This document shows, piece by piece, positions 17,331 to 25,438 of a stretch of DNA of 57,333 bases. The translations under genes and the position numbers were made by a program. The number at the start of each line of letters is the position of its first letter. Position 1 is the stretch's first letter. Source of the stretch: an uncultured Prevotellaceae bacterium (GTDB lineage: Bacteria; Bacteroidota; Bacteroidia; Bacteroidales; Bacteroidaceae); contig CACWNV010000030.1 of assembly GCA_902762325.1 (NCBI GenBank), positions 1-57,333 of the forward strand, given 5' to 3'. The notes under the pieces were generated by a model. It saw only the letters and a list, made by a program, of their open reading frames with translations, was not told the DNA's origin and did no database searches.

Positions 17331-17849
17331 ATGATAAGACAACAAGATGTTTATAAGATTGGCCGCATCGGGAAACCACACGGCATCAAGGGCGAGCTGA
17401 ACTTTCTTTTTGATGATGATGTCTTCGACCGCGTGGATGCTGATTATCTCATATTAGAGGTAGATGGAATCCTCGTCCCTTTCTTCATCGAGGAATACAG
17501 GTGGCGTTCTGATGGTCATGTGTTGCTGAAGCTATGTGACATCGACACACAGGAGCGTGCTCGTGAGTTGACAGGCTGTGACGTATTCTTTCCACATAAG
17601 CTTGCCCCGGACAATGAGGACTATGTCTCATGGGCACAGATTATCGGCTTCTCACTTCAAGACTCTGAATCAGGAAAGACTGTAGGCATCATCAGAAATG
17701 TGGACGATACAACCATTAACTTGCTTTTCGAAGTGGAAACACCCGAAGGTGAGGAAGTTCTTATTCCTGCAAACAACGATTTGATTGACGACATTGACCC
17801 CGCAAAGCGGACGCTGAGAATGCGGGTGCCGAACGGTCTGCTCGACTGA
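17331..17849 (+). CDS. rimM: Ribosome maturation factor RimM
   Basis: Helps assemble the 30S head, binding ribosomal protein uS19 and acting in 16S rRNA processing. 172 residues: N-terminal RimM domain with KIGRIGKPHGIKGELNF, C-terminal PRC-barrel from about residue 98 (AQIIGFSLQDSESGKTVG) with the VLIPANNDLIDDID strand. Length is normal. Flanked by murA and dxr in the same direction; the small gaps suggest cotranscription. Confidence 0.95.
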   Translation: MIRQQDVYKIGRIGKPHGIKGELNFLFDDDVFDRVDADYLILEVDGILVPFFIEEYRWRSDGHVLLKLCDIDTQERARELTGCDVFFPHKLAPDNEDYVSWAQIIGFSLQDSESGKTVGIIRNVDDTTINLLFEVETPEGEEVLIPANNDLIDDIDPAKRTLRMRVPNGLLD

Positions 17850-17873
17850 ACGCCGTCAACATAACAGATAAAA

Positions 17874-19034
17874 ATGAAACAAATGAAACAGCAAATATGT
17901 ATCCTTGGCAGTACTGGGTCGATTGGTACTCAGGCGCTTGATGTCATCGGACAACATCAGGACCGGTATGAGGTCTATTGTCTGACGGCAAACAACAAGA
18001 CAACATTGCTGGCAGAACAAGCACACAAGTACCATCCTGCAGCCGTTGTCATTGCCAATGAAAACAAGTACGATGAGCTGAAAGAACTGATGGCCGACCT
18101 GCCCGACGTCAAGGTATATGCCGGCAGCAAGGCATTAGACGAGATTGTGGAGGCTGGTCCCATCGATATGGTGCTTACTGCCATGGTGGGGTTTGCCGGT
18201 CTCTCTCCCACCGTTCATGCCATCAAGGCTCACAAGAAGATATGCCTCGCCAACAAAGAGACATTGGTGGTGGCAGGAGAACTCATCTGCCAGTTGGCAC
18301 AGGAGTATCACGTGCCCATCCTGCCTGTTGACAGCGAGCATTCTGCCATCTTCCAAAGCATTGTGGGAGAAGGTGACAATGAAATTGAAAAGATTCTGCT
18401 CACCTGTTCGGGAGGACCTTTCCGACAGTTCAGTGCAGAACAACTTGCCAAAGTGACCGCCGCCGACGCACTGCGTCATCCCACTTGGGATATGGGTGCA
18501 AAAATCACGATTGACTCGGCAACCCTGATGAACAAGGGTTTTGAGGTGATGGAGGCCAAATGGCTCTTCGGTGTCCCTGCCGACAAGATACAAGTGCTCA
18601 TCCATCCGCAAAGCATCGTGCATTCTGCCGTACAGTTCATTGACGGATCAGTAAAGGCGCAGCTGGGCGTTCCCGACATGCGACTGCCTATTCAGTATGC
18701 TTTCTCCTTCCCGGAGCGACTGCATCTGAACGGCGACCGCCTGGACTTGTTCAAGCACCCGCTGGAGTTCTTTGAACCCGACATGAAGAAATTCCGCTGC
18801 CTCGCACTGGCTTTTGAAGCCATCAGCAAAGGCGGAAACATGCCTTGCATTGTCAATGCAGCAAACGAGGTGGTGAATGAAGCATTCCGGCACGACCGTT
18901 GTTCATTCGTGCAGATGGCCGATGTCATTGCTGAAACCATGCAACGTACCACATTTAACAATAATCCTACGCTTGACACCTATTTTAATACAGATGCCGA
19001 AGCAAGACGTATTGCTAATGAATTAATTAATTAA
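17874..19034 (+). CDS. dxr: 1-deoxy-D-xylulose 5-phosphate reductoisomerase
   Basis: Makes 2-C-methyl-D-erythritol 4-phosphate, the committed step of MEP isoprenoid synthesis, using NADPH. 386 residues: NADPH motif ILGSTGSIGTQALDV, NKETLV, VDSEHSAIFQ (metal and substrate binding) and MNKGFEVMEAKWLF, all in the normal order. The start could also be the second Met at 17883. It supplies isoprenoids for undecaprenyl carriers, which fits the nearby peptidoglycan and lipid-linked sugar genes, but it is a general housekeeping gene. 8 bases before rseP, a common pairing. Confidence 0.97.
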   Translation: MKQMKQQICILGSTGSIGTQALDVIGQHQDRYEVYCLTANNKTTLLAEQAHKYHPAAVVIANENKYDELKELMADLPDVKVYAGSKALDEIVEAGPIDMVLTAMVGFAGLSPTVHAIKAHKKICLANKETLVVAGELICQLAQEYHVPILPVDSEHSAIFQSIVGEGDNEIEKILLTCSGGPFRQFSAEQLAKVTAADALRHPTWDMGAKITIDSATLMNKGFEVMEAKWLFGVPADKIQVLIHPQSIVHSAVQFIDGSVKAQLGVPDMRLPIQYAFSFPERLHLNGDRLDLFKHPLEFFEPDMKKFRCLALAFEAISKGGNMPCIVNAANEVVNEAFRHDRCSFVQMADVIAETMQRTTFNNNPTLDTYFNTDAEARRIANELIN

Positions 19035-19042
19035 AAAGACAA

Positions 19043-20455
19043 ATGGAAATATTTCTTATCAGACTGCTCCAGTTCTTACTGGCTATCTCGCTGCTCGTAC
19101 TGTTACACGAGGGCGGACACTTCTTCTTTGCCAAACTCTTCGGTGTCTGGGTAGAGAAGTTCTATCTCTTCTTCGACCCGTCAATTTATAAATGGAAAGG
19201 AAGTTTATTCCGCTATCCAAGCAAAAAAGAAAAAATAACTGAAGGCAAGACAACCGTATACGGCATCGGATGGCTTCCCCTTGGCGGATACTGCAAAATT
19301 GCCGGAATGATCGATGAAAGCATGGATACGGAACAGATGAAAAAGGAACCTAAACCCTATGAATTCCGTACGAAGCCTGCATGGCAGCGACTGCTCATCA
19401 TGATAGGCGGCGTACTCGTCAACTTCCTTCTGGCACTTTTCATCTATGCCATGGTGCTCTTCACATGGGGCAACCAGTATATCGCTGTAAAGGATATGAC
19501 GATGGGTATGAAATTCAATCAGGAAGCCAAGGACTACGGATTCAAAGACCACGACATCCTGATTGGCACGGAGAAAGGACCTTTCAAGGAATTCTCTGCC
19601 GACCTCTATCGTGACCTTTCTACTGCTCACAGTGTTGACATCATCCGCGACGGCAAACCCATGAAAATATCGCTGCCTGGTGATATCAACCTGTTGAACA
19701 TGCTTAAATCTACTCCTAACTTCGTACGTCCTTTCATTCCGGCAGAAATCGACTCTATCTTGCCCGGCTCACCTGCCAGCAGTCTCAACCTCGCCAAGGG
19801 TGACAAAATTCTCGCTATCAACGGTACTGCCATCGACTCGTGGAATGAATTCTCCGACGTACTGGGCAGGGTGGCAGACGAGATGACAGAGGCGACGACA
19901 CCTGCCGACAGTCTGAAACTGCGTCAGACGACCATTGTCGTTGCCAGGGGCAAAGATGGTGTGGACAAAGACACCATGAATGTCACGCTGACACCTGACC
20001 TGAAACTCGGCATTGGCATGACCTCTATCATCAACTACTACAAGGCGACCACAGAAGAATATGGATTCTTGGAAAGTTTCCCGGCTGGTGCTGCCTACGG
20101 ATGTAACGTACTTGCCGGATATGTCGGCGACCTTAAATATGTGTTTACGGCCGACGGAGCAAAGAGTCTCGGCGGATTCGGTGCCATCGGCAGTCTCTTC
20201 CCGCCTGTATGGGACTGGCACATGTTCTGGCTCATGACCGCCTTCCTATCCATCATCCTCGCCTTCATGAACATCCTGCCGATTCCTGCACTTGACGGAG
20301 GACATGTGTTGTTCCTTATCTATGAGATGATTACTGGCAAGGCTCCCAGTGAGAAATTCATGATTTATGCCGAATACATCGGTATAGGTATCCTCATGTT
20401 ACTGATGATTGTTGCCAATCTGAATGACATTCTCAGATGGCTCGGATACATGTAA
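19043..20455 (+). CDS. rseP: Site-2 intramembrane zinc metalloprotease RseP
   Basis: Inner-membrane protease that cleaves anti-sigma factors and remnant signal peptides. 470 residues. Zinc motif LLHEGGHFF with His22, Glu23, His26 lies in the first membrane helix; the third ligand is in ILPIPALDGGH (Asp418) near the C-terminus. Between them are a charged insert (residues 45-110) and a PDZ domain around 225-320 with GSPASSLNLAKGDKILAING. End of the tsaB run, followed by a strong terminator. Confidence 0.95.
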   Translation: MEIFLIRLLQFLLAISLLVLLHEGGHFFFAKLFGVWVEKFYLFFDPSIYKWKGSLFRYPSKKEKITEGKTTVYGIGWLPLGGYCKIAGMIDESMDTEQMKKEPKPYEFRTKPAWQRLLIMIGGVLVNFLLALFIYAMVLFTWGNQYIAVKDMTMGMKFNQEAKDYGFKDHDILIGTEKGPFKEFSADLYRDLSTAHSVDIIRDGKPMKISLPGDINLLNMLKSTPNFVRPFIPAEIDSILPGSPASSLNLAKGDKILAINGTAIDSWNEFSDVLGRVADEMTEATTPADSLKLRQTTIVVARGKDGVDKDTMNVTLTPDLKLGIGMTSIINYYKATTEEYGFLESFPAGAAYGCNVLAGYVGDLKYVFTADGAKSLGGFGAIGSLFPPVWDWHMFWLMTAFLSIILAFMNILPIPALDGGHVLFLIYEMITGKAPSEKFMIYAEYIGIGILMLLMIVANLNDILRWLGYM

Positions 20456-20486
20456 ACCGACAAATATTCCTTAGAAGACAAATAAA

Positions 20487-20524
20487 GAAAGGGGCCGACC
20501 TCCATTTGGAAGTCGGTCCCTTTC
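20487..20524. terminator. Bidirectional terminator hairpin between rseP and Na/Pi cotransporter gene
   Basis: Arms 20487-20503 and 20508-20524 form a 17-bp stem with two G.U/A.C-type positions (GAAAGGGGCCGACCTCC against GGAAGTCGGTCCCTTTC) and a 4-nt ATTT loop. It lies between convergent genes, 32 bases after the rseP stop. Confidence 0.8.
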
Positions 20525-20563
20525 AGCTTATTCAATGACATATCCCAGGACAGGCAGAACGTC

Positions 20564-22276
20564 TTATCCCAGTCTTGCTTCTACTACATTGACGACATAG
20601 TCACCGAGTTTCTCGCACTCGTTAATGATATCCATATACATGGTGCCTACAGAATAAGCATAACGATGCTCGTTCACATCATTGATGTTATGATCCTTCA
20701 GTTCTGTACGCATGATGTTGATATCATTCTCTATCTCGTTAGTACGTTTCATATTCGACTGGCTGCGGAAATTCTTCATGGTCGCATTCATCTGAGTCAG
20801 AGAATCATCCGTCAGCTGCATCATCGATGCTACACGCTGCTCAAGCTCGGGCGTAAAGGAATCTTTCGACTCAAACTTTCTCTTGAAGATTCTGGCAAGG
20901 TTATAGCAGGCGTCGCCGATACTCTCAATCTCACTTATCTCACGCATCATGGCACGAATCTTAGCCTTCGTCTCATCAGAGAGATGGTCGTCACTGACTT
21001 TCTCAAGATAAGCAGCAATCTCTATTTCCATGTTATCGCTGATGCTCTCATACTTTTCTATTCTGTTGAACAGCTGTACGAACTCATCTGCATTCGTTTT
21101 CTCGTCCGGTTTCGATTGTTTGGCAAGATCGATAACCATGTGATACATACGCTGGATGCGCTCTGCAAACAGCGTGATTTCCTTCTGTGCCTGCAGCACG
21201 GAGATTTCAGGAGTAGGCATCAGACCACCTTCGATGTACTTCAGGCGTATCGGCTCATCAAGATTCTCAACTCCTTCTGTTGTTGCCTTAGGCTTAATGA
21301 CGTAACAGACAATCTTTTCTATCTGAGGAATGAACCAGATAAGAATAAAGGTGTTACAAAGGTTGAAACATGTGTGGAATGCGGCCAGGACGAAGCTCAG
21401 CTTCGAAGTGTCAAATCCTTCGGCTTGAGGATTGATACCCACGAGAGAGCAGACACCATTGATAAACGGATGGAAGAAGACCAGAATCCACGCTACACCG
21501 AACAGGTTGAAAAACATGTGGGCAAAAGCCGCACGCCGTGCCTGCGTGTTGGCAGTAAGGGCTGCCAGGTTTGAGGTGACGGTTGTACCGATATTCTCAC
21601 CCAGCACCAAGGCAATACCCTGATAGATAGGCAATGCACCGCTTGAGCAGAGAATCATGGTAATAGCCATCACAGCAGCCGACGACTGTACACACATGGT
21701 CAGCACACCACCAATCAGCAGGAAGGTGATAGTTGTCAAGAAGCTATTCGGATCGAACATACGGAAGAAGCCAAGGATAGCCTCGTTCTCGCCAAGATTC
21801 ATGTCAATACCCGTCTGTCGCAATGTTCCAAGTCCTAAGAACATGAAAGCGATACCATAGAGGAAATCACCGAAGTTCTTGCGTCTTTTCGAATAAATCA
21901 GAATAATGGCAATAAAGAAAGCCGGATAGACAAAATCCGTAATATTAAAAGAGAAACCTGCCGACATAATCCATGCCGTAAGCGTAGTACCGATATTGGC
22001 ACCCATGATTACGGAAATGGCCTGCGCCAAAGTAAGCAATCCGGCATTGACAAACGATACCGTCATCACGGTTGTTGCCGTAGACGACTGCACAGCAGCC
22101 GTCACCAGAATTCCGGTAAGCATACCCGTAAAGCGATTGGTTGTCATTGCCCCTAACACATGGCGTAACTGGGGACCCGCCATCTTCTGCAATGTCTCAC
22201 TCATTAGCTTCATACCGAACATGAGCAGAGCTAATGAGCCTAACAGCTTGAACGTAACAAAAATATAATCGTTCAT
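20564..22276 (-). CDS. Na/Pi cotransporter family protein with C-terminal PhoU-like domain
   Basis: Sodium-coupled phosphate transporter of the NptA/NaPi-II type, 570 residues. Two inverted-repeat halves carry the QSS motifs VQSSTATTVM (Gln63) and VQSSAAVMAI (Gln197), followed by GANIGTTLTAW and GENIGTTVTSN, which line the phosphate site. About nine membrane helices end near residue 340. Residues 380-570 form a helical PhoU-like domain, expected to couple uptake to phosphate status. The start at 22276 (MNDYIFVTFK) was chosen because it immediately precedes helix 1 and lies 32 bases after a clear -7 element; longer frames run through the promoter. Divergent from the BASS-type transporter gene. 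Confidence 0.9.
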   Translation of the reverse strand: MNDYIFVTFKLLGSLALLMFGMKLMSETLQKMAGPQLRHVLGAMTTNRFTGMLTGILVTAAVQSSTATTVMTVSFVNAGLLTLAQAISVIMGANIGTTLTAWIMSAGFSFNITDFVYPAFFIAIILIYSKRRKNFGDFLYGIAFMFLGLGTLRQTGIDMNLGENEAILGFFRMFDPNSFLTTITFLLIGGVLTMCVQSSAAVMAITMILCSSGALPIYQGIALVLGENIGTTVTSNLAALTANTQARRAAFAHMFFNLFGVAWILVFFHPFINGVCSLVGINPQAEGFDTSKLSFVLAAFHTCFNLCNTFILIWFIPQIEKIVCYVIKPKATTEGVENLDEPIRLKYIEGGLMPTPEISVLQAQKEITLFAERIQRMYHMVIDLAKQSKPDEKTNADEFVQLFNRIEKYESISDNMEIEIAAYLEKVSDDHLSDETKAKIRAMMREISEIESIGDACYNLARIFKRKFESKDSFTPELEQRVASMMQLTDDSLTQMNATMKNFRSQSNMKRTNEIENDINIMRTELKDHNINDVNEHRYAYSVGTMYMDIINECEKLGDYVVNVVEARLG

Positions 22277-22307
22277 AAATAAAAAAAAGATAGTGTATAA
22301 ACTTGTG

Positions 22308-22315
22308 CAAAGATA
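22308..22315 (-). promoter_or_regulatory. Promoter -7 element for Na/Pi cotransporter gene
   Basis: The minus strand reads TATCTTTG, an exact TAnnTTTG match, with a TTTTG about 19 bases upstream as a -33 element. It predicts a leader of about 25 nt. Confidence 0.65.
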
Positions 22316-22347
22316 AGAAAAAGAACTGGCAATACAAAATATTTTCG

Positions 22348-22355
22348 TATCTTTG
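22348..22355 (+). promoter_or_regulatory. Promoter -7 element abutting the BASS-type transporter start
   Basis: TATCTTTG, an exact TAnnTTTG match, ends only 6 bases before the ATG at 22362. Since transcription normally begins about 5-8 bases after this element, the mRNA would be leaderless or nearly so. No good -33 element is visible. Confidence 0.5.
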
Positions 22356-22361
22356 TCCCCG

Positions 22362-23327
22362 ATGAAGTTGGATATTATTCGATTTATTAAAGATTGGACA
22401 CTTCCTGTTGCCATTGCAACTGGTTCTATTGCCTACCTCGTTTTTGCCTACACCCCGGCTCTCGACGAGACTGGAACCCTTTTGGGGCCTTTCTTTGATG
22501 CCATTCTCCCGTTGTTCATGTTCCTTATCCTCTTCGTCACTTTCTGCAAAGTTGACTTTCACAAGATACGACCCACGGCTTGGCACTTGTGGGTGGGACT
22601 ATTCCAAATCATCCTGCTGATCATTGCAATGGGAATCATTCTCATTTATGAGATGGAAGGCCGTGAACTGGTATTGATGGAGGCTCTGCTTACCTGCATC
22701 GTTGCGCCCTGTGCTGCTGCCGCGCCCGTCGTGACTCAGAAACTGGGCGGCAACCTTGAGCAGATGACCACCTACACCTTTCTTTCTAACTTTATCACGG
22801 CACTGTTCATCCCAATCTGCTTCCCGATGATTGAGAAAGCAGCACACATCACTTTCCTTGAAGCATTCATCACTATCCTGAAAGGGGTGGCAATGGTGCT
22901 CGTGGTGCCGATGATCCTCGCCTATATCGTCAAGCATTGGATGAAGTCGCTGCACCGGCGTATCATTTCCGTGAAAGACCTCTCCTATTATATGTGGGGA
23001 TGCTCGCTGATGATTGTATCAGGGACAACGGTGAAAAACATCTGCCATGCCGACACTACCACCGGATTCCTGTTCATCATCGGCATGCTGGGACTGGTGC
23101 TCTGCATCATCCAGTTCTCTGTAGGCCGATGGATTGGGCACTATTTCGGAGCGACAGTGGAAGCCGGACAGGGACTCGGACAAAAGAACACGGCTTTTGC
23201 CATCTGGATTGCCTACACATATCTTAACCCTCTGTCATCTGTCGGACCGGGCTGCTATATCCTTTGGCAGAATATCATCAACTCGGTGGAAATATGGCAG
23301 CACAGGAAGCAAACAACTAACACCTAA
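22362..23327 (+). CDS. Bile acid:sodium symporter (BASS)-like transporter
   Basis: A 321-residue membrane protein with nine or ten helices. The layout, including MEALLTCIVAPCAAAAPVVTQKLGG in mid-protein and EAGQGLGQKNTAFAIWIAYTYLNP near the C-terminus (helix-breaking G-x-K-N motif), matches the BASS/arsenite-carrier superfamily, whose members use sodium to import organic anions. The ATG at 22362 was chosen; the first membrane helix starts only 12 residues later, so no downstream start is possible. The upstream TTG at 22353 is inside the promoter. 10 bases before the GH43-like gene. The substrate is unknown. Confidence 0.75.
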   Translation: MKLDIIRFIKDWTLPVAIATGSIAYLVFAYTPALDETGTLLGPFFDAILPLFMFLILFVTFCKVDFHKIRPTAWHLWVGLFQIILLIIAMGIILIYEMEGRELVLMEALLTCIVAPCAAAAPVVTQKLGGNLEQMTTYTFLSNFITALFIPICFPMIEKAAHITFLEAFITILKGVAMVLVVPMILAYIVKHWMKSLHRRIISVKDLSYYMWGCSLMIVSGTTVKNICHADTTTGFLFIIGMLGLVLCIIQFSVGRWIGHYFGATVEAGQGLGQKNTAFAIWIAYTYLNPLSSVGPGCYILWQNIINSVEIWQHRKQTTNT

Positions 23328-23337
23328 TAATATTATT

Positions 23338-24399
23338 ATGAAACAGATTATCTTGTCAGCAATGATGCTCATAGCGGCATCCTCTGTCTCAGCACAGAAT
23401 TATGTCAAAGGCGACTACGGCTATCTCTACTGTCACATGAGCGACCGCGGTGAATATACAGCCTATGCCGTCAGCCGCGACGGAATGAATTACCAGGATA
23501 TCCTCGAAGGAAATGCCATCATGAACCCGGAGGAGCACGCCCGCATCGAAGGCGGACAGCGCGATGCCTTCATCACCCGCGCATGGAATGGGAAAGGTTA
23601 CGTGATGGTCACGACCGACATGTGTGTACGCAAGTCGCACAAGTGGGACAACTACGGCATCGACCTGCTGAAGAGCGATGACCTCGTCCACTGGACTTCG
23701 GTGACCTTCGACTACCGCAAGGGAACTGCCATCTTCTCCAATCCCAATGCTCCCAGCGTCTATAAGGACTGGAGCACCATCAACCGTGTGTGGGCTCCGC
23801 AGATCTTCTGGGACCCCGACTATGTATGGGAGAATGGAGACAAGGGCGGCTACATGATCTACTACTCCATGCTCAACCGTCCTGAAGAGGGCTACGACCG
23901 CATGTATTACAGCTATGCAGACAAGTCGTTCACCCGTCTCACCCAGCCCAAGCTGCTCTTCGACTGGGGATATGCCACCATCGATGCCGACATCAACTTA
24001 CTCGACGACGGCCTGTATCACATGCTCATCAAGAAGGAAGGCGGACAGAAAGGTATCTTCACAGCTACCAGCAAGTACCTTACTCACGGATGGGGTGAGC
24101 CTGTTGCCGACGACTATGTGAGCTTCGAAGGAAAAAAGAACTGTGAAGGAAGCAGCGCTTTCCAGCTGATCGGCGACCCGACATGGCGCGTGGCATACAT
24201 CCAGTACAGTGATACGCCTAAGCACTACCGTATCTGCAAGGCTGACAAAAACCTGCGTAACTTCCACGACCCCGTGGACATCAAAGGTGTCACGGCTCCT
24301 CAGCATGGTTCATTCATGAGGCTGACCAAGAAGGAATACAACCGTCTGCTCAAATGGGACCGTAAGATGAAGAAGGCACAGAATGCTGAAAAGAAATAA
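23338..24399 (+). CDS. Glycoside hydrolase family 43-like secreted enzyme
   Basis: A 353-residue predicted secreted glycosidase. Signal peptide ends at AASSVSAQ (about residue 19). The rest is a five-bladed beta-propeller pattern: VSRDGMNYQ and SDDLVHWTSV blade strands, RVWAPQIFWDP in the middle, YATIDADINLL with Asp216/Asp218 as candidate pKa-modulating acids, and NCEGSSAF with Glu270 as candidate general acid. GH43 enzymes act on arabinan, xylan or galactan side chains. The start at 23338 was chosen because the signal peptide begins there; a longer frame overlaps the transporter. It probably shares a transcript with the transporter upstream. Substrate not assignable. Confidence 0.8.
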   Translation: MKQIILSAMMLIAASSVSAQNYVKGDYGYLYCHMSDRGEYTAYAVSRDGMNYQDILEGNAIMNPEEHARIEGGQRDAFITRAWNGKGYVMVTTDMCVRKSHKWDNYGIDLLKSDDLVHWTSVTFDYRKGTAIFSNPNAPSVYKDWSTINRVWAPQIFWDPDYVWENGDKGGYMIYYSMLNRPEEGYDRMYYSYADKSFTRLTQPKLLFDWGYATIDADINLLDDGLYHMLIKKEGGQKGIFTATSKYLTHGWGEPVADDYVSFEGKKNCEGSSAFQLIGDPTWRVAYIQYSDTPKHYRICKADKNLRNFHDPVDIKGVTAPQHGSFMRLTKKEYNRLLKWDRKMKKAQNAEKK

Positions 24400-24457
24400 C
24401 ATGAAAGGTCTGAAAGGCCGTTTAGACAATATTGCACACTAAATAAATAAGAAGTTT

Positions 24458-25327
24458 ATGAAAGATTATGCGATGATTACGATAGCGATGCTGTCGTACT
24501 GCATCGGTTGGTCGATATTCCTATTGCCCAACAACATCACAACGGGCGGCGTGCCCGGTATCGCGTCTATCCTGGAATGGAGCCCTCTCCACATCCCGGC
24601 TCAGACCTCCTATTTTGTCATCAACGCCGGACTGCTGCTGATGGCATTTAAGATTCTGGGATGGAAGTTCTGCGTGAAGACCGTCTATGCCGTTGTCGTA
24701 CTTACCGTTTCACTGGCTGTGACACGCGATTACACGTCTCAGATGCACCTCCTCCACGACCAGCCCTTCATGGCAAGTGTACTCGGAGCCGTCTTCTGCG
24801 GATGCGGTGTAGGACTCGGCCTCAGCAGCAACGGCAGCACGGGAGGTACGGACATCATTGCTGCCATCATCAACAAATACCGGGACATCTCTCTGGGACG
24901 TGTCATCATGATCTGCGATGTGATCATCATCACGTCCAGTTACGTTGTCCTGAAAGACTGGGAGCGTGTGATCTACGGTTACGTTGTGCTATACATCACT
25001 GCCTTCTGTATTGACCAGGTGGTCAACTCAATGCGACGAAGCGTACAGTTTTTCATTATCTCCGACAAGCACGAGGAAATCGGGCGCCGCATCAACATGG
25101 ATCCGCACCGCGGATGCACGGTCATAGATGCTCACGGATTCTATTCCGGTAAGGATGTGAAGATGCTCTTTGTGCTTGCCAAACGGCGTGAGAGTGCAAA
25201 GATCTTCCAGCTGATTGACGAAATAGACCCCACCGCTTTCGTTTCCCAAAGTGCTGTCATCGGTGTGTACGGAGAGGGATTCGACCGCTTTAAAGTAAAG
25301 CATCGGGCACCGAAGCCCATCAAATAA
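24458..25327 (+). CDS. YitT family membrane protein (DUF2179 C-terminal domain)
   Basis: A 289-residue protein. Five or six membrane helices in residues 1-190 include LPNNITTGGVPGIASIL and the Gly-rich GLGLSSNGSTGGTDIIAAI, the YitT signature. Residues 200-289 are a soluble DUF2179 domain (ISDKHEEIGRRIN, RGCTVIDAHGFYSGKD, LAKRRESAKIFQLIDEIDP). Function is unknown; the family is proposed to be transport-related and the soluble domain may sense a ligand. Same direction as the GH43-like gene, 58 bases apart, and followed by an intrinsic terminator. Confidence 0.9.
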   Translation: MKDYAMITIAMLSYCIGWSIFLLPNNITTGGVPGIASILEWSPLHIPAQTSYFVINAGLLLMAFKILGWKFCVKTVYAVVVLTVSLAVTRDYTSQMHLLHDQPFMASVLGAVFCGCGVGLGLSSNGSTGGTDIIAAIINKYRDISLGRVIMICDVIIITSSYVVLKDWERVIYGYVVLYITAFCIDQVVNSMRRSVQFFIISDKHEEIGRRINMDPHRGCTVIDAHGFYSGKDVKMLFVLAKRRESAKIFQLIDEIDPTAFVSQSAVIGVYGEGFDRFKVKHRAPKPIK

Positions 25328-25362
25328 CCTGACGAAGAGGAGAGGGGAAACCTGTGAATCAT

Positions 25363-25405
25363 AAAAAAAGAGATTCTGGCATATAAAGGCAGAATCTCTT
25401 TTTTT
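25363..25405. terminator. Bidirectional intrinsic terminator
   Basis: Perfect 16-bp arms 25363-25378 and 25390-25405 (AAAAAAAGAGATTCTG and its complement) around an 11-nt loop. It ends in a run of T on the plus strand and, by symmetry, on the minus strand, between the convergent YitT and Omp28-like genes. Confidence 0.9.
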
Positions 25406-25438
25406 ATCGTACTTTCTCCGGAAAAGAAAGCCTTGTCT

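Noticed and set aside
20666-21574. 302-residue open frame on the plus strand
   Set aside because: Antisense to the Na/Pi cotransporter gene; no signal peptide or family motif, composition of a shadow frame.
23134-23337. Longer N-terminal form of the GH43-like gene
   Set aside because: It overlaps the BASS-type transporter gene and lacks a signal peptide; the start at 23338 begins a clear one.
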